Source of the DNA: Candidatus Gastranaerophilales bacterium
Lineage (GTDB): Bacteria > Cyanobacteriota > Vampirovibrionia > Gastranaerophilales > Gastranaerophilaceae
Assembly: GCA_947588745.1 (NCBI GenBank)
Contig: CANPYW010000018.1
Location: forward strand, 1-43,539
Direction of reading: 5' to 3'
DNA length: 43,539 bases
This document shows, piece by piece, positions 36,572-42,537 of the stretch; position 1 is the first letter of the stretch, and each line of letters opens with the position of its first letter. Both the position numbers and the translations under genes were made by a program. The notes under the pieces were generated by a model that was not told where the DNA came from, ran no database searches, and saw nothing but the letters and a program-made list of their open reading frames with translations.

Positions 36572-36720
36572 TTATTTGCCTTAATCTTTTGTATTTTTAA
36601 ACATCTTTTACATCTGTTAATGCTTATTAAATAATTGTTTATTAATGAAAAAACATTAGCAATTATAAAAAAGATTAGTGAAAAAATAACAATCCAAAAT
36701 AAATTTATTTCAATTTCCAT
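36559..36720 (-). CDS. Small single-pass membrane protein (53 aa)
   Basis: 53 residues. It starts inside the end of the upstream gene (ATG at 36720, upstream TGA at 36712-36710), a typical translational-coupling overlap. One membrane helix (FWIVIFSLIFFIIANVFSL) is followed by a basic cytoplasmic tail with a C-K-R-C pair. Last gene of a leftward operon in the element; function unknown. Confidence 0.5.
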   Translation of the reverse strand: MEIEINLFWIVIFSLIFFIIANVFSLINNYLISINRCKRCLKIQKIKANKRGK

Positions 36721-36994
36721 TATTTATTCTTTCTTCAAATCCATAAAAATGGATAGCATCTTCAATTACAATGTCTATAAAATCACAAAACTTTTTTATT
36801 GGAATACAAGCATTTATAAGGCTTGCTTCTGAAAATTCTTCTTTTATATCTTCTATTTTTTTTCTGATACAATCATTCAGATATTCAATTGTATCAAATG
36901 TTGAAATATTTAAAGCAAGTAATGTAATGGGTTCAATTGGTTCTAATTTTTTTGGTTCTTCTTTTGTTTTTCTTTCTTTGGCATTTTTTATCAT
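36710..36994 (-). CDS. Element-encoded hypothetical protein (94 aa)
   Basis: 94 residues with AAGGAG 8 nt upstream of the ATG. A Lys/Glu/Pro-rich N-terminus precedes a helical body (LALNISTFDTIEYLNDCIRK). No family recognised. It sits in a leftward run of small genes at the left edge of the accessory region. Confidence 0.6.
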   Translation of the reverse strand: MIKNAKERKTKEEPKKLEPIEPITLLALNISTFDTIEYLNDCIRKKIEDIKEEFSEASLINACIPIKKFCDFIDIVIEDAIHFYGFEERINNGN

Positions 36995-37010
36995 TGTTTT
37001 ACTCCTTATA

Positions 37011-37142
37011 TCAAAAAACTATTACTAAAATAGATACAAAAATTAATGACAAAATATAGACTTTTATTGCCTCTCTTTTGGTCTTTTTTATTTCATCCGA
37101 AATGTATTTTTTTAAATCTGAAAAATAAATACTTGATGTCAT
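37011..37142 (-). CDS. Small membrane-tail protein (43 aa)
   Basis: 43 residues, ATG at 37142 with AAGGAG 9-10 nt upstream and TGA at 37013-37011. A charged N-terminal helix (KKYISDEIKKTKREAIK) is followed by one hydrophobic segment VYILSLIFVSILVIVF at the very C-terminus, as in tail-anchored or holin-like small phage proteins. It lies between two well-marked genes of the same operon. Confidence 0.5.
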   Translation of the reverse strand: MTSSIYFSDLKKYISDEIKKTKREAIKVYILSLIFVSILVIVF

Positions 37143-37211
37143 TTTATTAATACTCCTTGTTTTATCATTTCTAATACACTTAACAGCCCCGTTAAGGGGT
37201 GTTTATACCCC

Positions 37212-37487
37212 TTAGGCAATAGTAAATCTTTTTGTTTCGATAACCTTAATAAATTGGTCGTAAAGGTCTTTATATTTATTTTTAAATGCCGTTGTATCAA
37301 ATCTGTTAGTAGTAATCGGTATCCAACGAATTTTAAATACATCAACCGTTAATTCATTTACATTTAGTGCAGTCATTTCAGCTTTTATACTATCCTCTAT
37401 TGCACTAATTTCGTTTTGTAATTCTTCCTGCATAATTTTGAGTTCTTTTAAATCTCTTACTTTTTTTGTTAGTTCTTGATTGTTCAT
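37212..37487 (-). CDS. Phage-type hypothetical protein (91 aa)
   Basis: 91 residues from ATG at 37487 with AAAGGAG 8 nt upstream; an upstream in-frame TTG lies inside the binding site region and is not needed. An N-terminal coiled coil (LKELKIMQEELQNEISAIED) precedes a globular end with VNELTVDVFKIRWIPITTNRFDTTAFK, a pattern I associate with small proteins of Firmicute phages and conjugative elements. It is the first gene of the leftward operon and is transcribed from the divergent promoter region 37488-37644. Confidence 0.65.
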   Translation of the reverse strand: MNNQELTKKVRDLKELKIMQEELQNEISAIEDSIKAEMTALNVNELTVDVFKIRWIPITTNRFDTTAFKNKYKDLYDQFIKVIETKRFTIA

Positions 37488-37525
37488 TTTATTTCTCCTT
37501 TGTTTTATCAACCTTATATTTATAT

Positions 37526-37547
37526 TATATAACTGATTAGTTATATA
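37526..37547. promoter_or_regulatory. Operator-like palindrome, copy 1
   Basis: Perfect 9-bp arms TATATAACT/AGTTATATA around GATT. It lies just downstream of the leftward promoter. A further TATAACT at 37561-37567 forms a second, wider inverted pair with AGTTATA. Probable binding site of the small HTH proteins encoded to the right (inference). Copy 2 is at 37989-38010. Confidence 0.55.
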
Positions 37548-37558
37548 TTCAAGTGATT

Positions 37559-37586
37559 AGTATAACTTATTTACAATAATTTACAA
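37559..37586 (-). promoter_or_regulatory. Leftward promoter of the small-gene operon
   Basis: On the minus strand TTGTAA (37581-37586) and TATACT (37559-37564) are 16 bp apart. The predicted start near 37552 is next to the palindrome. The same promoter is duplicated at 38022-38049. Confidence 0.5.
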
Positions 37587-37594
37587 TTAATAAA

Positions 37595-37622
37595 TTGATA
37601 TTTATAAATAATGAGTTATAAT
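37595..37622 (+). promoter_or_regulatory. Rightward promoter of HTH gene 1
   Basis: TTGATA (37595-37600) and TATAAT (37617-37622), spacer 16 bp. The leader is about 15 nt and contains GAGG, 7 nt before the ATG. Duplicated at 38058-38085 for HTH gene 2. Confidence 0.7.
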
Positions 37623-37644
37623 ATATGTATAATGAGGTATAAAA

Positions 37645-37851
37645 ATGATTAAAAATAAGATTGAATTTGAATATTTTATTAAAGGTAAATTAGCCGAAAA
37701 CGGTTTAAACATTAGTAAATTAGCCGAAATGCTTGGAACATCACAAGCGAATTTATCTAAAAAAATTAAAATAGGCAGTTTAAATTATATTGATTTAAAC
37801 CATATTGCCGACTTACTCGGCTATGACATAGAGTGGATAAAGAGAAAATAA
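37645..37851 (+). CDS. Small helix-turn-helix regulator 1 (68 aa)
   Basis: 68 residues. A helix-turn-helix of the Xre type is visible in ISKLAEMLGTSQANLSKKIK (about 27-46), followed by NYIDLNHIADLLGYDIEWI, where relatives end. It is a paralogue of the gene at 38108 and has an identical promoter region. It probably represses the divergent promoters through the AGTTAT palindrome (inference). GAGG ribosome binding site. Confidence 0.75.
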   Translation: MIKNKIEFEYFIKGKLAENGLNISKLAEMLGTSQANLSKKIKIGSLNYIDLNHIADLLGYDIEWIKRK

Positions 37852-37872
37852 AAAAAGATTTTTTTTAAAAAA

Positions 37873-37924
37873 GCAGCCTAGATGTTTCCCCCACCTTGCG
37901 GTTTCAATGTCGAGGTTCTACACC
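37873..37924. other. GC-rich island between the two HTH genes, possible RNA or gene remnant
   Basis: About 50 bp at roughly 50 % GC inside DNA near 20-25 % GC. Read leftward it follows the duplicated leftward promoter of repeat copy 2. It contains an ACC-GCAA-GGT tetraloop hairpin and leads into T-runs near 37873-37854. A Shine-Dalgarno and ATG at the corresponding place (near 37952) are followed at once by a stop, so the leftward gene of the duplicated module is lost there. The transcript could be a small RNA. Confidence 0.35.
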
Positions 37925-37966
37925 TTTTAATTGTTTTTTTAGTTAATCCATTTATTGCCCCTTTCG

Positions 37967-38110
37967 TTTATCAACCTTATATTTATATTATATAACTGAT
38001 TAGTTATATATTCAAGTGATTAGTATAACTTATTTACAATAATTTACAATTAATAAATTGATATTTATAAATAATGAGTTATAATATATGTATAATGAGG
38101 TATAAAAATG
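37967..38110. repeat. 144-bp perfect direct repeat, copy 2 (divergent promoter module)
   Basis: Identical to 37504-37647. Supplies HTH gene 2 with the same rightward promoter (38058-38063, 38080-38085), the same leftward promoter and palindrome. Confidence 0.95.
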
Positions 38111-38323
38111 GAAGCAAAAGACTTAGAATTACAATTAAAAGGTGTTTTAGCCGGTTCGGGTTTTACAATAACATCATTAGTAAAACAACTAAATGAAAAA
38201 GGAATCAGTACATCTGTACAGAATGTTAGTAATAAATTAAAAAGGGGTTCACTTAACTATTTAGAAGTTGTTGATATGCTTGAAGCTATCGGCTACAAAA
38301 TAGAGTGGAAAAAGTCAGTATAA
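38108..38323 (+). CDS. Small helix-turn-helix regulator 2 (71 aa)
   Basis: 71 residues. Same plan as regulator 1: a helix-turn-helix-like region (ITSLVKQLNEKGISTSVQNVSNKLKRG), then SLNYLEVVDMLEAIGYKIEW matching SLNYIDLNHIADLLGYDIEW of the paralogue. The recognition helix differs and is longer by an insertion, so the two may read different operators or form heterodimers although their promoters are identical. Its 3' flank carries the two tandem structured elements. Confidence 0.75.
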   Translation: MEAKDLELQLKGVLAGSGFTITSLVKQLNEKGISTSVQNVSNKLKRGSLNYLEVVDMLEAIGYKIEWKKSV

Positions 38324-38335
38324 ATAAAAAAAGTA

Positions 38336-38420
38336 ATAATAGCTTTGGAACGGTAAATCTTGCGACCGCAGTCAGCAGACGACAGTGGGGAAGCCAAGTC
38401 CACATACGATAAGCTATTAT
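38336..38420. ncRNA. Tandem structured element A (candidate pseudoknotted RNA)
   Basis: Closed by a perfect 10-bp stem (38336-38345 with 38411-38420). Inside: CGGT 38351-38354 pairs ACCG 38365-38368; CTTG 38359-38362 pairs CAAG 38395-38398; hairpin GTC-AGCA-GAC 38371-38380; GTGG 38385-38388 pairs CCAC 38400-38403. The second and fourth helices make interlocked pseudoknots. Boxes ACGGTAAATCT, CGACA and AGTCC are shared with element B. About half GC in a very AT-rich region. No known family recognised; strand uncertain, drawn on plus because it follows the rightward HTH gene. Confidence 0.55.
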
Positions 38421-38422
38421 GA

Positions 38423-38504
38423 GATAGTATTGATACGGTAAATCTGGACACCGAGCCAACAGGCGACAAAGGGATATTTCCAGTCCTTATAATCAATACT
38501 ATCT
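38423..38504. ncRNA. Tandem structured element B (candidate pseudoknotted RNA)
   Basis: Two bases after element A. Closed by a perfect 13-bp stem (38423-38435 with 38492-38504). Same inner fold with different bases: CGGT 38436-38439/ACCG 38450-38453; CTGGA 38444-38448/TCCAG 38479-38483; hairpin GCC-AACA-GGC 38455-38464; AAGG 38469-38472/CCTT 38485-38488. Three of the inner helices and the closing stem differ from A yet still pair. It ends 20 bp before the toxin-antitoxin promoter. Confidence 0.55.
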
Positions 38505-38523
38505 TTAATATTAATTCTTTATC

Positions 38524-38552
38524 TTGACAAATGGTATGTTATAGAGTACCAT
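38524..38552 (+). promoter_or_regulatory. Toxin-antitoxin promoter with overlapping operator
   Basis: TTGACA (38524-38529) and a TACCAT -10 (38547-38552) with 17-bp spacing. A 6-bp inverted repeat ATGGTA (38531-38536)/TACCAT (38547-38552) fills the spacer and -10, a likely site for autorepression by the antitoxin. Confidence 0.55.
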
Positions 38553-38558
38553 AATAAT

Positions 38559-38882
38559 ATGAAAGAGATTATATATTACACTACAAAAGAGGGTAAATGT
38601 CCTTTTATTAAATGGTTGAATAAACTTGCACCTATTGAAAGAACAAGGATTAGACAAAGGCTGTTAAGAGTTCAAGCAGGTAACTATGGAGATGTTAAAC
38701 CGTTACAAAATAGTGAGCTTTCAGAACTAAGGTTTATTACAAACAAAGGTTACAGAATATACTTTAAAGATATTGAAAATACTATTGTGTTAATTCTTGC
38801 CGGAAGTGATAAATCGGATCAGATAAAGACGATAGAAAAAGCAAATAACTATTATATTGACTTTAAAGAAAGGTTTTTATGA
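38559..38882 (+). CDS. RelE/ParE-superfamily toxin (HigB/Gp49-like)
   Basis: 107 residues. Pattern of the phage-derived Gp49-like/HigB family: IIYYTTKEGKCPFIKWLNKL at the start, RIRQRLLRVQAGNYGDVKPL, then SELRFITNKGYRIYFK and a final VLILAGSDKSDQ. RelE-type toxins of this group cleave mRNA on the ribosome. The toxin gene is first and the antitoxin second, the order of HigBA systems, with a 4-bp ATGA overlap. Confidence 0.88.
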   Translation: MKEIIYYTTKEGKCPFIKWLNKLAPIERTRIRQRLLRVQAGNYGDVKPLQNSELSELRFITNKGYRIYFKDIENTIVLILAGSDKSDQIKTIEKANNYYIDFKERFL

Positions 38883-39223
38883 AAAAATTAAATACAGATA
38901 AAATTTTAAAAGAAAATATCAATTTTGAAGATGATTTGAAAGAGAGCTTGAAAGATACAAACGAACAGGCTTTATGGCTTCAAGTTGCTTTAGAGGAATA
39001 TTTAAAAGACGGTGATTTTAATTCTTTTTATGCTTCACTTGAAAAGATTATTGAAATTCGTAATATTTCGGTCAGAAAAATGTCTAAAGATTTAGCATTA
39101 AGCAGAAGTAACATAATAAAACTTTTGGAGGGTGAAACAAAGACTGCACCCAAAATTGATACATTAGTAAAAATCTTTAATTATCTTGATTTTGAAATTA
39201 AGATTATACCTAAACAGGCATGA
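38879..39223 (+). CDS. HTH antitoxin of the HigA/Xre type
   Basis: 114 residues. The N-terminal half (NFEDDLKESLKDTNEQALWLQVALEEYL) would bind the toxin. The C-terminal helix-turn-helix (ISVRKMSKDLALSRSNIIKLLEG, about 62-85) should bind the palindrome upstream of the toxin gene. It overlaps the toxin stop by 4 bp, so both are made from one message. It stabilises the element against loss. Confidence 0.88.
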   Translation: MKKLNTDKILKENINFEDDLKESLKDTNEQALWLQVALEEYLKDGDFNSFYASLEKIIEIRNISVRKMSKDLALSRSNIIKLLEGETKTAPKIDTLVKIFNYLDFEIKIIPKQA

Positions 39224-39249
39224 GTTAATGTCCTGTTGCATAATTTGCC

Positions 39250-39794
39250 TTATTCTTCAGAAATCGAATAATTATGCTTTTTCATAGTAAAGTTAACGGC
39301 TTCTTCTATCTCCATACCTTTTTGTAAGCATTTTAAGAGGGTTATATGCACTTTTATTCGTGTATAAATTGAAGATGATATTGTTTCAAATAATTCAGCT
39401 TGGCTGTAATTTTCTTGATAGTATAAAAGTATATGAGTTCTTTTAAAAAGATATTGCAAAACATCTTCATTCGGCAATATCTCATAAGCAATAATAAGAT
39501 AATCCGCAATTTCTTTTAGAATATTTTGTAATGCTTTATAGCGGAATATATGTTTTTCATCTCCTAAATGTGCAAATTTGTTAAATTCATCTTTTACATA
39601 ACATAGTCTTAAAACTCTATAAGGGCTTGTTCTTGTAAAAATAGAATGGTCGTATTTTAATGCTGCTTTTTGTATTTTCTTATATATTGCCGCATATTTT
39701 AAACGGTCATATTGATAAACCGAATAAACTTTTTTATAGCTTGGAACCTCTTTTTTTCTTTTTTATAATTTGAAAATTCTTTTTTACGCCTCAT
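39250..39794 (-). pseudogene. Hypothetical protein split by a -1 frameshift at A_AAA_AAG
   Basis: The body of the gene (39250 to about 39750) is open in one frame but has no ATG; the only start codon in that frame is a TTG at 39477. An ATG at 39794 opens the other frame for 15 codons (MRRKKEFSNYKKEKK). At 39756-39750 it meets A_AAA_AAG, the dnaX-type slippery heptamer in the correct phase. A -1 shift there joins the frames exactly and gives about 182 residues. Helical, with YAAIYKKIQKAALKYDHS and ISSSIYTRIKVHITLLK stretches; no family recognised. No Shine-Dalgarno before the ATG. It is either a decayed gene or one using programmed frameshifting. Confidence 0.5.
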
Positions 39795-39877
39795 AAAGCC
39801 ATAATAAAAAATTGGGAAATCGGCTTATAACTTTGTTATTATAAAGTAGTATAAAATAGTATGAAAAAAGGGTTTAT

Positions 39878-40175
39878 ATGCCATTTGAAAAAGGAAGCAA
39901 AAAGCTCAATAATAGCGGAAGAAAAAAAGGAACTCCGAACAAAAAAAACAAAAGAACTTATAAAAGTTTTAGGTGCTTTTAATCCGCTTGAGAAGTTAAA
40001 AGAGATTTACGCTTCAACAGATGATATGGCTTTGCAGGCTAAAATCTGTCTTGACTTATTGAAATACATTTATCCTCAAAGAAAAGCCATTGACATTGAG
40101 GATAACGGAAACGGTGCAACATTTAACATTGTAGTAGCAGATAAAAAGCATAAGGAAATGTTAGAGGAGTTGTAA
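39878..40175 (+). pseudogene. Terminase-small-subunit-like phage protein frameshifted at an A8 run
   Basis: The start MPFEKGSKKLNNSGRKKGTP (ATG 39878, AAGGG 5 nt upstream) is the basic N-terminus typical of small phage DNA-packaging and DUF5681-like proteins. That frame stops early, after FRCF. The rest, from about KTKELIKVLGAFNPLEKLKE to HKEMLEEL, lies in the next frame. The shift falls on eight A at 39941-39948; with seven, one frame of 98 residues results. A longer reading from ATG 39861 stays open but lacks a binding site and gives an unlikely N-terminus. The terminase assignment is by pattern only. Confidence 0.5.
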
Positions 40176-40304
40176 TTTCTTATTCATCAATATATATTAA
40201 AAAATTTCTGATTAAAATTATTTTGTATTTTTGTAATTTGTTCAAACTTTTAAAATTTGAAAAATTATCTGTTCTTCTTTATTTTCTTATTAAAAACTTT
40301 GACA

Positions 40305-40507
40305 AAAGATTTATATACATGCCTAAAATGTAATAAACATAAGCATTTGAGAAATACAAAATTGATAAAAAATTTCTTCTTACTGTGTTTACTGCAATCT
40401 TTTCAAAAAGATTTTTTGAAAAAGCTGCAGTAAAAAAATTTTCTATTTTTATAAAAAGATAAATTTTAAAAGTGCTTTTTTCTTTATTTCTACATTTATG
40501 AAAGATT
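40305..40507. repeat. Noncoding structured element, copy 2 (paired with 36313-36518)
   Basis: Fills the gene-free gap 40176-40511 between two convergent genes. It opens with the same 19 bases as copy 1 and keeps the TTTGAGAAAT box and the final TTTCTACATT. It has a 9-bp inverted repeat TTTACTGCA/TGCAGTAAA (40388-40396, 40426-40434) enclosing a smaller CTTTT/AAAAG hairpin. The pairing is conserved relative to copy 1 but the sequence is not. Similarity seems to extend weakly about 70 bp further left. Confidence 0.6.
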
Positions 40508-40511
40508 TAAG

Positions 40512-40928
40512 TTAAAAATCTGATATTTTAATTTCTACTCGTTCATTATCCGAATAATATTTATTGACGGTTAAGCAAACTATTTGTTTATCATCAGGGT
40601 ACACAATACCGTTTAACGAATCATTTATATTTTTTGCAATATTATCACAATCAGGCTTTACAATCGGTCTTAATTTGTTTGCTATTGCCTTTATTTTTTT
40701 TATTTTTGAAAAACTTTGAGGTATTAACATAAATACATCTATATTCATTTTTAACGGTTTTTCTTTATATGTTTTAATATCCCAGTCCGGATATTTGTTT
40801 ATAAAAGATAATTTAACGAGGTTTGAATATTCAACAATATCACGTGGTGTATATGTTACCCCGTTTAATCCGAATTTAACGGATTGTTTTGCCTTTACTT
40901 TTCCTTTTATGATAAAATTAACTTCCAC
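40512..40928 (-). CDS. rusA: RusA-family Holliday junction resolvase
   Basis: 138 residues. Start is GTG at 40928 with AAGGGGG upstream. The RusA pattern is present: GKVKAKQSVKFG near the start, then KPDCDNIAKNINDSLNG with the catalytic aspartates, and IVYPDDKQIVCLTVNKYY. RusA endonucleases resolve branched DNA during phage replication or packaging. It is the last gene of the leftward replication cluster. Confidence 0.9.
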   Translation of the reverse strand: MEVNFIIKGKVKAKQSVKFGLNGVTYTPRDIVEYSNLVKLSFINKYPDWDIKTYKEKPLKMNIDVFMLIPQSFSKIKKIKAIANKLRPIVKPDCDNIAKNINDSLNGIVYPDDKQIVCLTVNKYYSDNERVEIKISDF

Positions 40929-40930
40929 TT

Positions 40931-41179
40931 TTACCCCCTTTTTCTCTTAGACGAGCGAGAATGCTTTTTAAGCCATGTAAAATTATTTCTACGAATTTTA
41001 TATATACGAGGGCATAAACTTGCCTTAACGGGCATGCTGTCATGTTTAATTTTTAAATAATCACGTAACATCTTTTGTAAAAATTCATTTTCCCCATATT
41101 TAGCGAAAAAATATTTTTTATTTTGTTCATTATCGAACATTAAAAGTAAAATGTCTTTATATAAAATCTTGTTTATCAT
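40931..41179 (-). CDS. Element-encoded hypothetical protein (82 aa)
   Basis: 82 residues, GGGGAG binding site 5 nt before the ATG. An N-terminal helical part (LYKDILLLMFDNEQNKKYFF) is followed by a strongly basic end (WLKKHSRSSKRKRG), so nucleic-acid binding is possible. It lies between the helicase and the resolvase with gaps of 11 and 2 bp. Family unknown. Confidence 0.6.
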   Translation of the reverse strand: MINKILYKDILLLMFDNEQNKKYFFAKYGENEFLQKMLRDYLKIKHDSMPVKASLCPRIYKIRRNNFTWLKKHSRSSKRKRG

Positions 41180-41190
41180 TTAATCTCCCC

Positions 41191-42537
41191 TTATACAATC
41201 CTTTTATCTTTTATTGTTTGGGTATCGCCATAAAATGTAAGATTTGCGATTTTACCTGCACCGCTTGAATGTCTTGACTTGCCGATAATAAATTCCATTT
41301 TGTTTTTATCCTCTGTGCCGTCATAATAAGACGGCCGAAAAACAAAACATATAAAATCGGCATCTTGTTCAATTTTTCCGCTATCTCTTATATCCGATAA
41401 TGTCGGACGTTTATTTGCTCTATTTTTTATATCTCGGTTAAGCTGATGTAAAACAATAAAAGGTTTATCTGTGTCATTTGCAAGCAATTTTAAACGTCTT
41501 GATATGTCTGAAACTTCCTCATAAGTATTTGTTTTTTTATCTCCGACTATAAGCCCTAAATAATCAATACAGACAATATCCGCATTAGATTGTCTTACAA
41601 TGCTTTCTATTTATGAAATGCTTACTGATGATTTATTATGCACCGTTATTTGATTTTTAAGTGTTTCAAACATTTGACTGCCTAAATAACGAAAAAAACT
41701 GTTAAGTTCTTCATTTGTTAATGTTCTGTTTCTTAATCTTTCCGCATTAATCCTTGTTTCAGTTGAAGCAATACGGGTAAAAAGTTCTTCAGGTTTCATT
41801 TCAAGAGAAAACATTAATACTTTTTTACCTTTTTTCGCCATATTGATTATTATATTTAGTAGTGTTGCCGTTTTTCCCATGCCTGTGGCAGCTGCAAGAA
41901 TGAATAAATTACCTCCTTGTAAACCACCTATCAAACTATCTATTGAGGGATAACCTGTTTTTATAAGGTTCTTTTGTTTATCCTCGTAGGTTTCCGAATA
42001 TTTTAAACCTATTTCCAATAAATCAATTTCAGTATTTGTAAATTTCAGTTCTTCAAGTTCTTTTTCAGTCTTTTTTATTGCTTCATAACTTGAAGAATCT
42101 TTTATTTTGTTAAAATACGATATATGTAAATTTTCAATCCAATATTTAGCATTAGCACTGCAGGTATATTCATCATTCAATCGAATTATGAATTTATCGA
42201 AATGATTTTTTAAATCCTTAATAAAATCAATTCTTTTTTCTGAAATTATATCTTTAAAGCGTAAAATTAGTTTATTATAATCAAGTTCTTTTATTCCGTA
42301 TATGTTAACGTAATCCCGTATAACTTTGTATATCCCTTTAAGTGATTTATCAAAAAACATATTTTCATTTGTATGATCTAAAATTAATTGTTTATATTCG
42401 GTTAATCCTCCTACCAAACGGCATATAACCTCAATTTCAATATTTAAATCAATCGGTAAAGAATAAATATTACTATCCTCATACCGGCATAAATCATTAA
42501 AATTTTTATAAATAGGGGTTGTAACTGTCAATATCAT
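41191..42537 (-). pseudogene. dnaB: Phage DnaB-like replicative helicase interrupted by one in-frame TAA
   Basis: The full reading frame is about 448 codons with a single stop, TAA at 41613-41611. The N-terminal domain binds helicase or primase partners. The RecA-like domain has Walker A (ATGMGKTATLLNI), the FSLEMKPEELFTRIAS motif, then the stop, then Walker B (ADIVCIDYLGLI), the VLHQLNRDI motif and the C-terminal SGKIEQDADFICF and GKSRHSSGAG loops. The part before the stop lacks Walker B, so it cannot be an active ATPase. A one-base change (GAA to TAA) would explain it. AAAGGGGG binding site; it overlaps the upstream gene by 32 bp. Confidence 0.85.

Larger units (their letters stand above)
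37504..37647. repeat. 144-bp perfect direct repeat, copy 1 (divergent promoter module)
   Basis: Identical over 144 bp to 37967-38110, at an offset of 463 bp, including the ATG of the following gene. It carries a rightward promoter, a leftward promoter and an operator-like palindrome. Perfect identity in noncoding DNA, while the genes after it have diverged, implies recent duplication, gene conversion or strong selection on the control region. Confidence 0.95.

Noticed and set aside
36635-36832. Rightward open frame opposite the 94-residue gene
   Set aside because: No binding site, AT-driven composition, and it overlaps two leftward genes with good start signals.
38336-38504. Tandem elements considered as integron attC sites or type III antitoxin RNA repeats
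   Set aside because: No attC core boxes and no integron integrase are seen, and the adjacent toxin is of the RelE/HigB type, which uses a protein antitoxin.
41611-41613. Helicase stop read as evidence of an alternative genetic code
   Set aside because: The codon is TAA, and TAA is used as the normal stop of neighbouring element genes.
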